Source: Micromonospora parva (lineage in GTDB: Bacteria > Actinomycetota > Actinomycetes > Mycobacteriales > Micromonosporaceae). Taken from it: 64,000 nucleotides of DNA. The notes beneath the pieces were generated by a model. That model saw only the letters and a program-made list of their open reading frames with translations, was not told where the DNA came from and did not search any database. Positions 31,996-42,021 of this stretch are shown here, piece after piece. A program made the translations under genes and the position numbers. Each line of letters starts with the position of its first letter. Within the stretch, counting starts at the first letter, position 1. The stretch lies in the NCBI RefSeq assembly GCF_000718515.1, contig NZ_JNZS01000007.1, positions 1 through 64,000 on the forward strand. The letters are read 5' to 3'.

Positions 31996-34152
31996 ATGAA
32001 TTCCTTGCCTACCTCCGTGTTCGCACTACCCGGTCACCTCGCCCCCAAGGCCGACCCGGCGCTCATCGCCCAGGACGAGCGGCACTTCGCGGCCATGGCG
32101 CGGAACCTCGCGCAGCTGACCGCCGAGCTGTCCGACCGCCTGGACGCCGCGCGCCGGGCACCCGGCGGCAAGGGCCGCCAGGCCGTCGACCGGGACGAGG
32201 AGGTTCGTCGGCTGACCGCCCGTCTGCGCTCACTGAGCCGCTACGGGCTGGACCTGTGCCTCGGTCACCTGGTCGAGGCGGACAGTCCCGAGCCGGTCTA
32301 TGTCGGGCGTCGCGGCCTCACCGACAGCACCGGTCGACGTCTGCTGCTCGACTGGCGCTCACCCGCCGCCGAGCCGTTCTTCGGCGCGACCCACGCCAAC
32401 CCGATGGGCCTGGCGAGCCGCCGCCGGTACCGCTGGACCCGCGGCCGGATCAGTGACTACTGGGACGAGGTGTTCACCCCGGACGGGTTGGTGGGGCACG
32501 CCGCCGCGCTCGACGACCAGTCCGCGTTCATCGCGAGCCTGGGCAGCGCCCGATCGGCCCGGATGCGTGACGTGCTCAGCACGATCCAGGCCGACCAGGA
32601 CGCCATCATCCGGGCCGGGTCGGCCGGGGCCCTCGTGGTCGACGGCGGTCCGGGCACCGGGAAGACCGTCGTGGCCCTGCACCGGACCGCGTACCTGCTC
32701 TACTCCGACCCGCGCCTCGGTCAGCGCCGGGGTGGGGTGCTCTTCGTCGGGCCGCACCAGCCCTACCTGGCGTACGTCGGCGACGTCCTGCCCAGCCTGG
32801 GTGAGGAGGACGTGCAGACCTGCACGCTGCGCGACCTGGTCCCCGAGGGGGCGACGGCGACCGTCGAGGCCGACCCGGAGGTGGCCCGGCTGAAGTCCTC
32901 GGCCGAGCTGGTCCGGGCGATCGACGCGGCCGTCCGGTTCTACGAGGACCCGCCGGTCACCCCGATGACGATCACTGTCGGCGACTCCGACCTCCGGCTG
33001 AGCGCCGACGACTGGGTCGACGCGTTCCGGGCGCCGGGCCTGGGCACCCCGCACAACGAGGCGCGCGAAGAGATCTGGGAGGAACTGCTCGCCATCCTCA
33101 CCGACAGGTACGACGGCGACGAACCGGACGACGTGCTGCGCGACTCGCTGCTGCGCAACCGGGACCTGCGGGCGATCGTCAACCGCGCCTGGCCGCTGCT
33201 CGACGCGGCCGATCTCGTGAGTGATCTGTGGTCGGTTCCCGCGTACCTGCGCACGTGCGCGCCGTGGCTCAGCCCGGCGGAGGTCCGCAAGCTGCAACGC
33301 GACGAACCCCGGGCGTGGACCGTGTCCGACCTGCCGCTGCTGGACGCGGCACGGCAGCGGCTCGGTGACGCGGAGAGGTCGGGGCGCACCCGTCGGCACG
33401 ACCCGGCGGCAGCCGTCGAACGCGACCACATGGCCCGGGTCGTCGACGAACTGCTCGCCGCCGACACCTACGACGACGGCGAGGGCCTGCTGACGATGCT
33501 GCGCCAACCCGACCTGCGCGAGGTCCTGGTCGACGACTCCGGCCTGCCGGACGCTGAACCGGACCTGCTGGCCGGCCCGTTCGCGCACATCGTCGTCGAC
33601 GAGGCGCAGGAGCTGACCGACGCCCAGTGGCAGATGCTGCTGGCGCGGTGCCCGTCGCGCAGCTTCACCATCGTGGGCGACCGCGCCCAGGCCCGGCACG
33701 GGTTCACCGAGTCGTGGCAGGAACGCCTCAAGCGGGTCGGGTTCGACCGGATCACGGTGACCTCGCTGAACGTCAACTACCGCACCCCGGCGGAGGTCAT
33801 GGCGCAGGCCGAGCCGGTCATCCGGGCCGTGCTCCCGGACGCGAACGTGCCGACCTCCATCCGGGGCAACGGGCTGCCCGTCGTCCACGGGTCCGTCGCC
33901 GACCTGCTGTCGATCCTCGACAGCTGGCTCGCCGCGCACGCCGAGGGGATCGCCTGCGTCATCGGTGACCCGACCTTCCCGCCCACGGACCGGGTCCGGT
34001 CACTGAGCCCGGAGCAGGCCAAGGGGCTGGAGTTCGACCTGGTCGTTCTCATCGACCCGGAGACGTTCGGCGCCGGCATCGAAGGGGCCGTCGACAGGTA
34101 CGTCGCGATGACCCGGGCCACGCAGCAACTCGTGCTCCTGAGCAGCGGCTGA
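31996..34152 (+). CDS. helR: HelR-like RNA polymerase-recycling helicase-type ATPase
   Basis: The 718-residue protein is of the HelD/UvrD type. An N-terminal coiled-coil-like arm (about 20-85: DERHFAAMARNLAQLTAELS, DEEVRRLTARLRSLS) precedes superfamily 1 ATPase motifs: P-loop GGPGTGKT (217-224), HIVVDEAQELTDAQW, FTIVGDRAQARHG, LNVNYRTP, and the C-terminal AKGLEFDLVVL and VAMTRATQQLVLL. HelR displaces rifamycin-bound RNA polymerase from DNA and gives rifamycin tolerance in actinobacteria. The RAE at 31919-31938 supports HelR over general HelD or a DNA helicase. The ATG at 31996 is the first start after the RAE in this frame. Confidence 0.9.
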   Translation: MNSLPTSVFALPGHLAPKADPALIAQDERHFAAMARNLAQLTAELSDRLDAARRAPGGKGRQAVDRDEEVRRLTARLRSLSRYGLDLCLGHLVEADSPEPVYVGRRGLTDSTGRRLLLDWRSPAAEPFFGATHANPMGLASRRRYRWTRGRISDYWDEVFTPDGLVGHAAALDDQSAFIASLGSARSARMRDVLSTIQADQDAIIRAGSAGALVVDGGPGTGKTVVALHRTAYLLYSDPRLGQRRGGVLFVGPHQPYLAYVGDVLPSLGEEDVQTCTLRDLVPEGATATVEADPEVARLKSSAELVRAIDAAVRFYEDPPVTPMTITVGDSDLRLSADDWVDAFRAPGLGTPHNEAREEIWEELLAILTDRYDGDEPDDVLRDSLLRNRDLRAIVNRAWPLLDAADLVSDLWSVPAYLRTCAPWLSPAEVRKLQRDEPRAWTVSDLPLLDAARQRLGDAERSGRTRRHDPAAAVERDHMARVVDELLAADTYDDGEGLLTMLRQPDLREVLVDDSGLPDAEPDLLAGPFAHIVVDEAQELTDAQWQMLLARCPSRSFTIVGDRAQARHGFTESWQERLKRVGFDRITVTSLNVNYRTPAEVMAQAEPVIRAVLPDANVPTSIRGNGLPVVHGSVADLLSILDSWLAAHAEGIACVIGDPTFPPTDRVRSLSPEQAKGLEFDLVVLIDPETFGAGIEGAVDRYVAMTRATQQLVLLSSG

Positions 34153-34279
34153 GGGCGCTGCGCCCAGCTGGTCGCGGGGCGTTGCGGGGGCGCTGTCCAC
34201 TGGCGCGCCGCCACCCCGACCGGTAGCGTCGCGCTCTTCGGCCGCGACGCGCCGCCGGAGTCCGGGAAGGCACCTCTCC

Positions 34280-35044
34280 ATGACCCAACCCACGCCCGCC
34301 CGAGGCCGGCTCGACGCCAGTCTGGCCCGACTGGCCTGCGCCTTCCGCGGCATGGTCGCCCACCCCGACGACAGCAACTGCGAGTGCCACTGGGGCAGCG
34401 CCGAGGAACTTGCCCTGCTCAAGACCCCCGACGTCGAGGTGGACCCGGATCTGCTGCGCCGGACCTACTGGACCGGCGACTGGGACTTTCCCGCCGAGAT
34501 GCTGCGTCGGATCCTGCCGCAGCTCGCCACCGCTCTGACCAGTGGTGAGGTGGAGCGGCTCGGCGGGATGGATCATGCGGGACGGACGTTCGCGCTCGGC
34601 GGCTGGCAGCGGTGGCCCGCCGAGCAGTCGACGGCGATCAGCGAGTTCCTGGACGCCTGGTGGGCCGTCACGCTCACCGATCCGGACGCCGAGGTGCCGG
34701 CACACGTGGTGCTGGCCATGCTCGTGGAGGCATCCGGCGCGCTCGGCAGGTGGCTTGACGCCTGGACGACGGCAACCACTGCCCTGGCCCACCAGCGGCT
34801 CGCCGAGGCTTTCGGAGAGTGGGAGTACGACCTGCTCCGCGATGACCTGCCGTGGCACACCTGGACGTTGACGGACGACGAGGAGGAGGTCCTCCGCACG
34901 GAGCTCACCGCCTGGCTGCTGCAGCACGCCCCGACCCGGCTGCGGATGGCCGACACCGACCCGGAGCTGCCGCACCGGCTGAGGCTGCTCGGCCTCACCG
35001 GCCCGGCCCGCTGGGACGACCCGCACTGGCCCGACCTCGCCTGA
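34280..35044 (+). CDS. Conserved-looking hypothetical protein
   Basis: The 254-residue soluble protein has no signal or membrane segment. It has a notable DDSNCECHWGSAEELALLK near residues 35-54 and is rich in Trp (FALGGWQRWPAEQS, FLDAWWAVTLTD, LRDDLPWHTWTL). I do not recognise a family. Codon use matches its neighbours and the reading frame runs cleanly from ATG to TGA. It follows helR by 127 bases, so co-transcription is possible but not clear. Confidence 0.7.
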   Translation: MTQPTPARGRLDASLARLACAFRGMVAHPDDSNCECHWGSAEELALLKTPDVEVDPDLLRRTYWTGDWDFPAEMLRRILPQLATALTSGEVERLGGMDHAGRTFALGGWQRWPAEQSTAISEFLDAWWAVTLTDPDAEVPAHVVLAMLVEASGALGRWLDAWTTATTALAHQRLAEAFGEWEYDLLRDDLPWHTWTLTDDEEEVLRTELTAWLLQHAPTRLRMADTDPELPHRLRLLGLTGPARWDDPHWPDLA

Positions 35045-35259
35045 GCAGGCGCCCGTTCCAACTCGCACCCGGTCCTCCCATCGACACCTGTCCAACCGTT
35101 TACTCCACTTCGGACGTTTGTCGCCCAGCGGGCCTTTTCGGGGTAGATGGAGCTGTCGGACCAGCGATCGACAACCCACCTCCGTCACCTACCCGGTGTC
35201 CACCTAAGGTGATTCACTGGCTCTCCTGAGTAAGCAGCCGAGCGGACGGACGGCAAACG

Positions 35260-35664
35260 TTGAGGGAATCAAGGGCTGCTGGGGAACGCGACAAGGGTGC
35301 CGGAGACGCAACGCGCCGCAGTGACCTGACGGGTTCCGAGGCACTACCGCCTGGATGCCGGCCGGCAGAGTTGCTGCCGACCAGGACGGTCGAGGTCAAC
35401 GGTATTCGCATCGTGGTGTTCTCGTGCTGGGCGGCGCTGATCGGTCTGACGCTCACCATGGTGGTGGTGCGCGGGGTGTGGCACGTCTTCGCCGGTGCGT
35501 CGGAACGGTTCGCCGTCACTTTCCTGGCCATGACCGCGTTCGCCATCGCGGCCGTCTCGGTGGGCATCGTCGCCGCGCATCGACGGTTGCTGCCGTGGCT
35601 GATGCTCACCACGGGCACCATCGTCGTCCTGGGTCTGGTCATCCTCGTGGTCACGGCGGGCTGA
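35260..35664 (+). CDS. Small membrane protein at head of the caspase cassette
   Basis: Up to 134 residues with three hydrophobic segments in the last 90: IVVFSCWAALIGLTLTMVVV, FAVTFLAMTAFAIAAVSVGIVAA and LLPWLMLTTGTIVVLGLVILVV. The first codon shown is TTG, and the true start may be further in (for example near 35368), because the first 40 residues look unstructured and no ribosome site is obvious. The stop lies three bases before the caspase-STAND gene, so the two are almost certainly co-translated. Function unknown; it could anchor or be a target of the protease. Confidence 0.65.
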   Translation: MRESRAAGERDKGAGDATRRSDLTGSEALPPGCRPAELLPTRTVEVNGIRIVVFSCWAALIGLTLTMVVVRGVWHVFAGASERFAVTFLAMTAFAIAAVSVGIVAAHRRLLPWLMLTTGTIVVLGLVILVVTAG

Positions 35665-35667
35665 CGG

Positions 35668-38600
35668 ATGTCCACCTCGCCGCGACGGTTCTTCATCGGC
35701 TGCGGGACAAGCGTCTACTCGTCGGAGTCGGGTTTCGAGGATCGACCCGAGCTGGTGGACGAGATCCGGCGCATGAGCGATCTGTTCACCCGCTACCTGC
35801 CGTACCAGTCGGTGCCCGGCTTCGAGCCAAACCTGTCCCGGCAGGAACTCACCGGCCAGCTCAGCCGTTTCCTGACCGCCGCGGACCGGCACCCCGACGA
35901 CATCGTCGTCTTCTACTACACCGGTCACGGTGAGACCGACGGCGGGGACCTGATCCTCCCCTTCCCGGAGACCACGTCGGACCTGTCCCGGACCGGCGTC
36001 TGGGCCAGTGAGCTCACCAACTGGTTGATCCGTGGGACCGTCGTGCAACGGTTTCTGGTCATCCTCGACACCTGCTTCGCCGCGGCGGCCACCCGGGATC
36101 TCGGCAAGGGCGCACTCGATCGTCTCGACCTGCTCGGCGGTCGGGCCGTCAACCCGAGCATCGCCGTACTGGCCGCCGCCCGCCCGCACGAGAGCGCCAG
36201 GTCGGGCGCGTTCAGCCGGGGACTTGATGCGGCAATCCGGAACCGGGCCAGCGGTGGTCACGAACCTCGCTATCTGGCCCTGAACTCGGTGTACAACGTG
36301 GTCCGCCACGAATTGCCGCAGTGGCAGCGGGCCCGGATCCTGCAGGCCGACGACGGTGACACGGTCACCGAGTTCCTGCCGAACCCCCGGTACAACCAAT
36401 CCCTGCACGGCCTGAACCTCCGTGCTCAACGCGACCACGAGCAGCAGGTAGCCCGGCGGGCGGAGTTCCTCAGCCACGTTCTGCCCCGGGCACAGGGCCT
36501 CGATGTCGTGGTGGAGGGCGTGTGGCTGTTCACCGGGCGTACGGCGGCCCTGCGCAGCTGCGCGGCCTGGCTGCGTCGGCCGCCCGGCACGCCCAGCTCG
36601 ACCCTGGTGGTGACCGGGAATCCGGGGTCCGGCAAGTCGGCTCTGCTGTCCCGGCTCTACATGCTGGGGAGCCGACGGCTGCGCAGCCGTATTCCGATGA
36701 CGTCCGGCAACGACGAGGTGGACGTCCCGGAGAACGTGCTGACCTGCTTCGTGCACGTACGCGGTCAAACTGTCGGCCAACTGCTCGCGGCCCTCTGCCA
36801 GGCGCTCGACGTCGACGAGGCAGCGAACGTGGAGGAGTTGCTGTCGGAGGTGGCGTCCCGGGATCAGCATCAGGCGATCATCCTGGACGCACTCGATGAG
36901 GCGGCAGACGTCGAGAGCGTCATGCGGGAGGTCGTGCAGCCGTTGGTGCGGGGCGCCGGGAAGACCAACGTGCGAATCCTGATCGGCACCCGACGACACC
37001 TGGTGGACCGACTGGGCCGGGACGTGGTCGTGCGCAATCTCGACGATCCGGAGTACGCCGACCAGGAGAGCGTCCGACGCTACGCCGAGCGGTGCCTGCG
37101 CGAGTTGGGGAACCCGAGCCCTTACCTCTCTGTCGCCGAGAACCTCACGCACGAGGTGGCCACCGCCGTCGGCAACGCGGCCGGTCACTCGTTCCTGGTC
37201 GCGCTGATCTCCGCCCGGAGCCTCGCGCTGCGCGACTATGTCGTCGACCCGGGCGACGCCGCCTGGCGACGCGCGCTGCCCCGGTTCGCCGCCGAAGCGA
37301 TGCGCCGCGACCTTGAGGACCGGTTGGGCGAGTCGGCGAACAAGGCCCGCGACCTGCTCCTACCCCTGGCGTACGCGGACGGTGCCGGGCTGCCCTGGGA
37401 GGACATCTGGGCACCGCTGGCCACGACGCTCAGCGGCGAGGTGTACACCGACGCCGATATCGACTGGCTCATCGAGCACGCCGGCTACTACGTCGTCGAG
37501 GCCCTGGCCAACCAACGCTCGGTCTACCGGCTCTATCACGAGGCGCTCGCGTCGTACCTCCGCTCGAACAGGTCGAACCGGTCGATCCAGCAGACGATCT
37601 TCACCTTCTTCGAGAAGCGGTCCCAGGTCCCGACGACGACGGGTCGGGCACGCTGGTCGGAGGCCCACCCCTACGTCCTGGCCAACCTGGCCAGCCATGC
37701 CGCCGCTGGCGGGAACCTCGACCGACTTCTGCTCGATCCGGCCTTCCTGACCGAAGCGGACCAGAACCGGCTGCTCGCGGTGTGTGACAGCGCCATGACC
37801 GAGGAGGGTCACGCGGCCGGTCGTGCGTACCGGGAGGCTGTCCACCACTTTGGTCGGGCCGAGCTCTGGGAACGACTCAGCTATCTCGAACTCGCCGCGC
37901 GGCAGCATGACGCGAGTGCGTTGGCCGAGCGGATCGTGGCTCAGGCGGTGCAGCGACCCTGGCGGGCGCTCTGGGCCTCGTGGACAGCGCCCCACCCACA
38001 TCGAATCCTGGGCTCGCCTGTCGACGGAGTGACCGCGTTGGCAGTGGTACCCGGCAAGGAAGCGGACCTCGTGGTCGCCGGAACCCGACAGGGAGCGTTG
38101 CACTGCTGGGATCCGCTCAGTAACCCGTCGCAGGTGCAGGTGTACCGACCGCACACGTCCGGAGTCACCGGCCTGGATGTGGTCGAGTCGGACGGCACGT
38201 GTCGCCTGCTGGTCAGCGAGACCCACGGGACCATCACCCTGCATGAGCTGCCCACCCTGCGCCCGGTGGCCCACAAACGACTCGCCTGGCTGAGCTCCAT
38301 TCAGACGGCAAGCACCCTGCGCGCCGGCCGAACGCTGCTCGGCGTCGCCGCGCTCGGGCGTCGGATCCGCGCGGTGCGCATCGCGACGGAAGGCTCGACG
38401 CAGCCGCAGATGCAGACGATTGACCGGCGCAGCCCCAGACGCATCCCCCGGATGCGACGCGAGTCACCTGACGTACCAGAGTTGGTCAAACCATTCCAGC
38501 ACCCGCACAAGCTGACCGCGATTGTCACGACCCACCTCGCCGGCGATCCGGTCATCGTGACCGGCACATGGAACGGTTACAGCTATCTCTGGGACGCGCT

Positions 38601-40941
38601 CACCGGAGCGCAGATCGCCTCGCTGCGCGATGACGACTCGCTGATGTCGGACAAGATCGACCTGAGGTCGGTGCCTCCGGCGGTCACGGCTCTGCTTGTC
38701 ATCGACCACGGCGACGTCAAGGTGGTGGTGCGAGGGCTCGCCGACGGCCGTATCTCCAGCTCGCGCCTGGAGAGGTGGGGCCATCGGGTGCTCTGGACGG
38801 GGCCGGTGGCGACCCGGAACGCACACGACAAGGCCGTTCATGCGATGACCGCGTTGCGGGTCGAAGGCGAGGACATCGTGGTCACCGCTGGCGGGGACAA
38901 CCTTCTCCGCGCGTGGTATCTCGAGTCGCTGCGCCCCTTTGGCCAGCCCTGGCGGGGGCACACCGGCCCGATCCGCGCGGTGACCACGGGAGCGGTCGAG
39001 GAGCGGCAACTGATCATCAGCGGCTCGTCCGACGGCACGGTGCGGATGTGGGACCTGGACGCACGACCGAGGGTCACCGGTGCCTGGCAGGGACACACCA
39101 GAACCATCACCGACATGGTGACCACCATCGTCGACGGGCGCACCGTCCTCGTCACCGCGAGCAGCGACGGGATCGTGCGGATCTTCGATGGTGAGTCCGG
39201 ACACATGTTGCGCAGCTGGTTCGCCCACACCGGTGGCGTCAGCTGTCTGACCATCGGCCAACGAGCCGGCCTGCCTGTCGCCCTCACCACCGGCCGTAAC
39301 GGTGGCACCCGGGTCTGGGACCTGTCCACTGCCGATCTGGTCGCGGAACCGTTCCTGTTGGAGGGTCTGACCGTGACGGCCCTGACCGCCGGAACATCGG
39401 ACGAAGGGGACTTCGGCTGCGCCGGCGACGCGGATGGGACCGTGCACACCTGGCGCCTGCACGACGGCCAGGCACTGAAGAGTCGACCTCTCCCCAGAGC
39501 AGCCCGGGTCGAGCGGCTGGCCGTTCTGCCCACGGCGGACGGGCCGATGGTGCTCGTTGGTGACGCTGACGGTCGGGTGACCGTCTTCCGCGGGCAGCGA
39601 CTCGAGTCAATCGCATACGTCGATCAGGTCGCCTCTGGCCGGATCACCGCGCTCAGAATTTTGGACGACGACACGGCCTTCTCTGTCCTGGTCCTCGCGG
39701 GCGAGGAGCTGACCATCTGGGACGTGGCGAGCGGCAAGGGATACCGCCGCCGCGTTCCGGGCGTCACCTGCCTGACGGCCGGCATCGGCGGTCGTGTTCT
39801 GCTGGGCTACGCCAGTGGTGTGGTGGCGGAGCTGCGGCAGGCGACCGACCAGGCCAGCGTCCGAAAGTCGTCGGTCGAGGCTCGCATCGACGCCATCGCG
39901 GCCTTCGACGCCGGGGAGGGCTTGACCATCGTCGTCGCGACGGAGGAGGCGACGCTGGCGGTGTGGCGGACCACCAACGCGGACGGACCGGCGTCGGGGG
40001 CCGGGCCCCGCCTAGGCGGCGTGCAGGCGATGGCCCGCGTCCAACTCGGTGAGGATCCGGCGGTGTTGACCGTCGGTGAGTTCGGCGAGATCCGCTTCTT
40101 CCGGTTCTCCGACGGCATCGAGGTGAGGCTGCCATGGGAGGCGCACAACGGCTGGATCCGCGCGTTAACGGTGCATCGGATCGACGGCGTGACACACGCT
40201 GTGACCGGTGGCGACGACGGGTACGTACAGATCTGGGATCTGGATCGCCGGGTCCGCCTGCGCCGGTTCTCCCACAGCTCGACCCAGCCGCAGCTCACGG
40301 CTGACCTGGCCGTCGTGGACGGGCAACGCGTGCTCGTCTGCCCGGCGGCCGAGCTGGGGTCGCCCTGGCTCGGCATCATCGAGTACGCGATCGAGGCGTG
40401 GAACATCGAGGGCGCACCTCGACGGCTCGGCCGTCCGTGGCGGCACCGGGATCCGGTTCTGGCCGTCCGGGTGGTGACTGGGGAGGACGTCACCATCGCA
40501 TTCACCGTCAGCGCGGGCGCCATGGTCCAGTGGTGGGATGTGCCCACCGGCCGTCGCCTCGGCGGGCTTCGCTTCGACGCGCCGGTGACCTGCCTCGCTG
40601 TCGACCCCGCCCTGGGCACCGTCTACTGCGGCAGTGGCCCGGCGCTGTATCGGTTGCGGCTGAGCGAGTGCCGCGGCGGACGGGTTCGCCGGGGTCGGGG
40701 CGGCTTCCCGGAGCCCTGGCGGATCTTGAACGAACTGGTCACGGCCGTTGGCGTCGAGGCCGAGACGTCGACGATCGCCGTCGGTCTGCAGAACATCGTG
40801 GTGGTCCTGTCGCCCGAGGGTGATGAGCGGCACCGCATCGAACTGAACTCACCCATCGCGGCTGTCGAGTTCGGCGGGCCATCGACAGTGCTCGTCGGAT
40901 GCGCGGCAGGCGTTGTCGCGTTCGCGTTGACGCCCGCGTGA
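35668..40941 (+). CDS. Caspase-like protease / STAND NTPase / WD40-repeat protein
   Basis: This 1757-residue protein has three parts. Residues 1-230 are a peptidase C14-like domain with the catalytic His87 in YYTGHGE and Cys136 in VILDTCF. Residues about 280-640 form a NACHT/STAND-type NTPase with P-loop GNPGSGKS (317-324), Walker B AIILDALDEA (403-412) and sensor-like ILIGTRRHLVDRLG, followed by helical winged-helix parts. From about 760 to the end are some 16-18 degenerate WD40 repeats (clear ones: IRAVTTGAVEERQLIISGSS, SDGTVRMWDLDA, GNDG-like GGDDGYVQIWDLD). The layout fits a signalling NTPase that senses through the propellers and activates a protease. All key motifs look intact. It is downstream of a membrane-protein gene and 28 bases before an esterase gene. 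Confidence 0.9.
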   Translation: MSTSPRRFFIGCGTSVYSSESGFEDRPELVDEIRRMSDLFTRYLPYQSVPGFEPNLSRQELTGQLSRFLTAADRHPDDIVVFYYTGHGETDGGDLILPFPETTSDLSRTGVWASELTNWLIRGTVVQRFLVILDTCFAAAATRDLGKGALDRLDLLGGRAVNPSIAVLAAARPHESARSGAFSRGLDAAIRNRASGGHEPRYLALNSVYNVVRHELPQWQRARILQADDGDTVTEFLPNPRYNQSLHGLNLRAQRDHEQQVARRAEFLSHVLPRAQGLDVVVEGVWLFTGRTAALRSCAAWLRRPPGTPSSTLVVTGNPGSGKSALLSRLYMLGSRRLRSRIPMTSGNDEVDVPENVLTCFVHVRGQTVGQLLAALCQALDVDEAANVEELLSEVASRDQHQAIILDALDEAADVESVMREVVQPLVRGAGKTNVRILIGTRRHLVDRLGRDVVVRNLDDPEYADQESVRRYAERCLRELGNPSPYLSVAENLTHEVATAVGNAAGHSFLVALISARSLALRDYVVDPGDAAWRRALPRFAAEAMRRDLEDRLGESANKARDLLLPLAYADGAGLPWEDIWAPLATTLSGEVYTDADIDWLIEHAGYYVVEALANQRSVYRLYHEALASYLRSNRSNRSIQQTIFTFFEKRSQVPTTTGRARWSEAHPYVLANLASHAAAGGNLDRLLLDPAFLTEADQNRLLAVCDSAMTEEGHAAGRAYREAVHHFGRAELWERLSYLELAARQHDASALAERIVAQAVQRPWRALWASWTAPHPHRILGSPVDGVTALAVVPGKEADLVVAGTRQGALHCWDPLSNPSQVQVYRPHTSGVTGLDVVESDGTCRLLVSETHGTITLHELPTLRPVAHKRLAWLSSIQTASTLRAGRTLLGVAALGRRIRAVRIATEGSTQPQMQTIDRRSPRRIPRMRRESPDVPELVKPFQHPHKLTAIVTTHLAGDPVIVTGTWNGYSYLWDALTGAQIASLRDDDSLMSDKIDLRSVPPAVTALLVIDHGDVKVVVRGLADGRISSSRLERWGHRVLWTGPVATRNAHDKAVHAMTALRVEGEDIVVTAGGDNLLRAWYLESLRPFGQPWRGHTGPIRAVTTGAVEERQLIISGSSDGTVRMWDLDARPRVTGAWQGHTRTITDMVTTIVDGRTVLVTASSDGIVRIFDGESGHMLRSWFAHTGGVSCLTIGQRAGLPVALTTGRNGGTRVWDLSTADLVAEPFLLEGLTVTALTAGTSDEGDFGCAGDADGTVHTWRLHDGQALKSRPLPRAARVERLAVLPTADGPMVLVGDADGRVTVFRGQRLESIAYVDQVASGRITALRILDDDTAFSVLVLAGEELTIWDVASGKGYRRRVPGVTCLTAGIGGRVLLGYASGVVAELRQATDQASVRKSSVEARIDAIAAFDAGEGLTIVVATEEATLAVWRTTNADGPASGAGPRLGGVQAMARVQLGEDPAVLTVGEFGEIRFFRFSDGIEVRLPWEAHNGWIRALTVHRIDGVTHAVTGGDDGYVQIWDLDRRVRLRRFSHSSTQPQLTADLAVVDGQRVLVCPAAELGSPWLGIIEYAIEAWNIEGAPRRLGRPWRHRDPVLAVRVVTGEDVTIAFTVSAGAMVQWWDVPTGRRLGGLRFDAPVTCLAVDPALGTVYCGSGPALYRLRLSECRGGRVRRGRGGFPEPWRILNELVTAVGVEAETSTIAVGLQNIVVVLSPEGDERHRIELNSPIAAVEFGGPSTVLVGCAAGVVAFALTPA

Positions 40942-40969
40942 TCGGGTTTCCTGAGCCGGAGGAACCAGC

Positions 40970-41839
40970 GTGCCACTGATCGTCGGGGTGCACGGGATCG
41001 GGCACCAGTACGCGAACGCCGGCACCATGCAACAGGAATGGTTGCCGGCGGTCCGGCACCTTCTGCCAGGGCCCGCGGACCTCGCCTGCGCCTTCTACGG
41101 GGATCTGTTCCGCCGACCGGGGCGGCTCCTCGGCGGGACCGCAGTGGATGTCGGTGGTGTGGTGGAGAGCGGGTACGAAGCCGAGCTTCTCCACGCCTGG
41201 TGGCGCGAGGCGTCGGTGGTCGACGCCGCCGTCGTGCCCCCCGACGCCCGAACCCTGGCACGGACGCCCACCGGAGTGCAGGCGGCGTTACGCGCGTTGA
41301 GCAACTCGCGCTTCTTCGCCGACGCCTACCGTCGGATTCCGGCCGCGCTCGACAGCCTCCTGGTGGCTGATCTACGTCAGGTACGCCGGTACCTGCTCGA
41401 ACCGGATCTGCGGCGGGAGGTGATGTCCCGGGTCGAGGCAGTCGTCGCGCCCGACACCAGGGTGGTCGTGGCGCACTCGCTGGGCAGCGTCGTCGCCTAC
41501 GAGGCCCTCTGCGCGCACCCGGAATGGCAGGTCCGGGCCCTTGTCACGCTGGGCTCACCCATCGGGGTCCGCCAGTTGATCTTCGATCGGCTGTCGCCGC
41601 CGCCGCGCACCGATGATCACGGCAGGCCCCGTGGCCACTGGCCCGGATCGGTGCGGGTCTGGACGAACATCGCCGACGCGGGCGACGTGGTGGCACTGAC
41701 CAAGGACCTGCGGCCGCTGTTCGGCCCGGCGGTGCGGTCCTTCCTCGTCCACAACGGGGCACACGCGCACGACAGCATCCGCTATCTGACCACGGCGGAG
41801 GCGCAGGATGCCATCGCCGCCGGATTGACCGAGAGCTAG
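40970..41839 (+). CDS. Alpha/beta-hydrolase (serine esterase) partner of the caspase-STAND protein
   Basis: The 289-residue protein starts MPLIVGVHGIGHQYANAG, where VHGIG forms the oxyanion-hole strand. The nucleophile elbow is VVVAHSLGSVVAYEAL with Ser170 (AHSLG, where many esterases have GHSLG). An Asp near 236-239 (IADAGDVVAL) and a His near 265-267 (HNGAHAHDSI) are candidates for the triad. Substrate unknown; lipid or ester hydrolysis is likely. GTG 40970 has GGAGGAA upstream. It is 28 bases after the WD40 gene and may be the effector or protease substrate of that system (inference). Confidence 0.82.
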   Translation: MPLIVGVHGIGHQYANAGTMQQEWLPAVRHLLPGPADLACAFYGDLFRRPGRLLGGTAVDVGGVVESGYEAELLHAWWREASVVDAAVVPPDARTLARTPTGVQAALRALSNSRFFADAYRRIPAALDSLLVADLRQVRRYLLEPDLRREVMSRVEAVVAPDTRVVVAHSLGSVVAYEALCAHPEWQVRALVTLGSPIGVRQLIFDRLSPPPRTDDHGRPRGHWPGSVRVWTNIADAGDVVALTKDLRPLFGPAVRSFLVHNGAHAHDSIRYLTTAEAQDAIAAGLTES

Positions 41840-42021
41840 CGCCACCGCGTGCCTGCGGGACCATCGGCGCAGCCGCCCCTCCTCCTCAGGTCGTAGGCGC
41901 AGTGCCGTCCTGCGCCAGATGGCGGGGGCCGATCCCTCGAACAGGCTTGTTCCATGGCTTCGGGTGACGCCGTACGGACCTGCTCCGGACACCCGTTAGC
42001 CAGGAAAGGCACTGGCAGACG

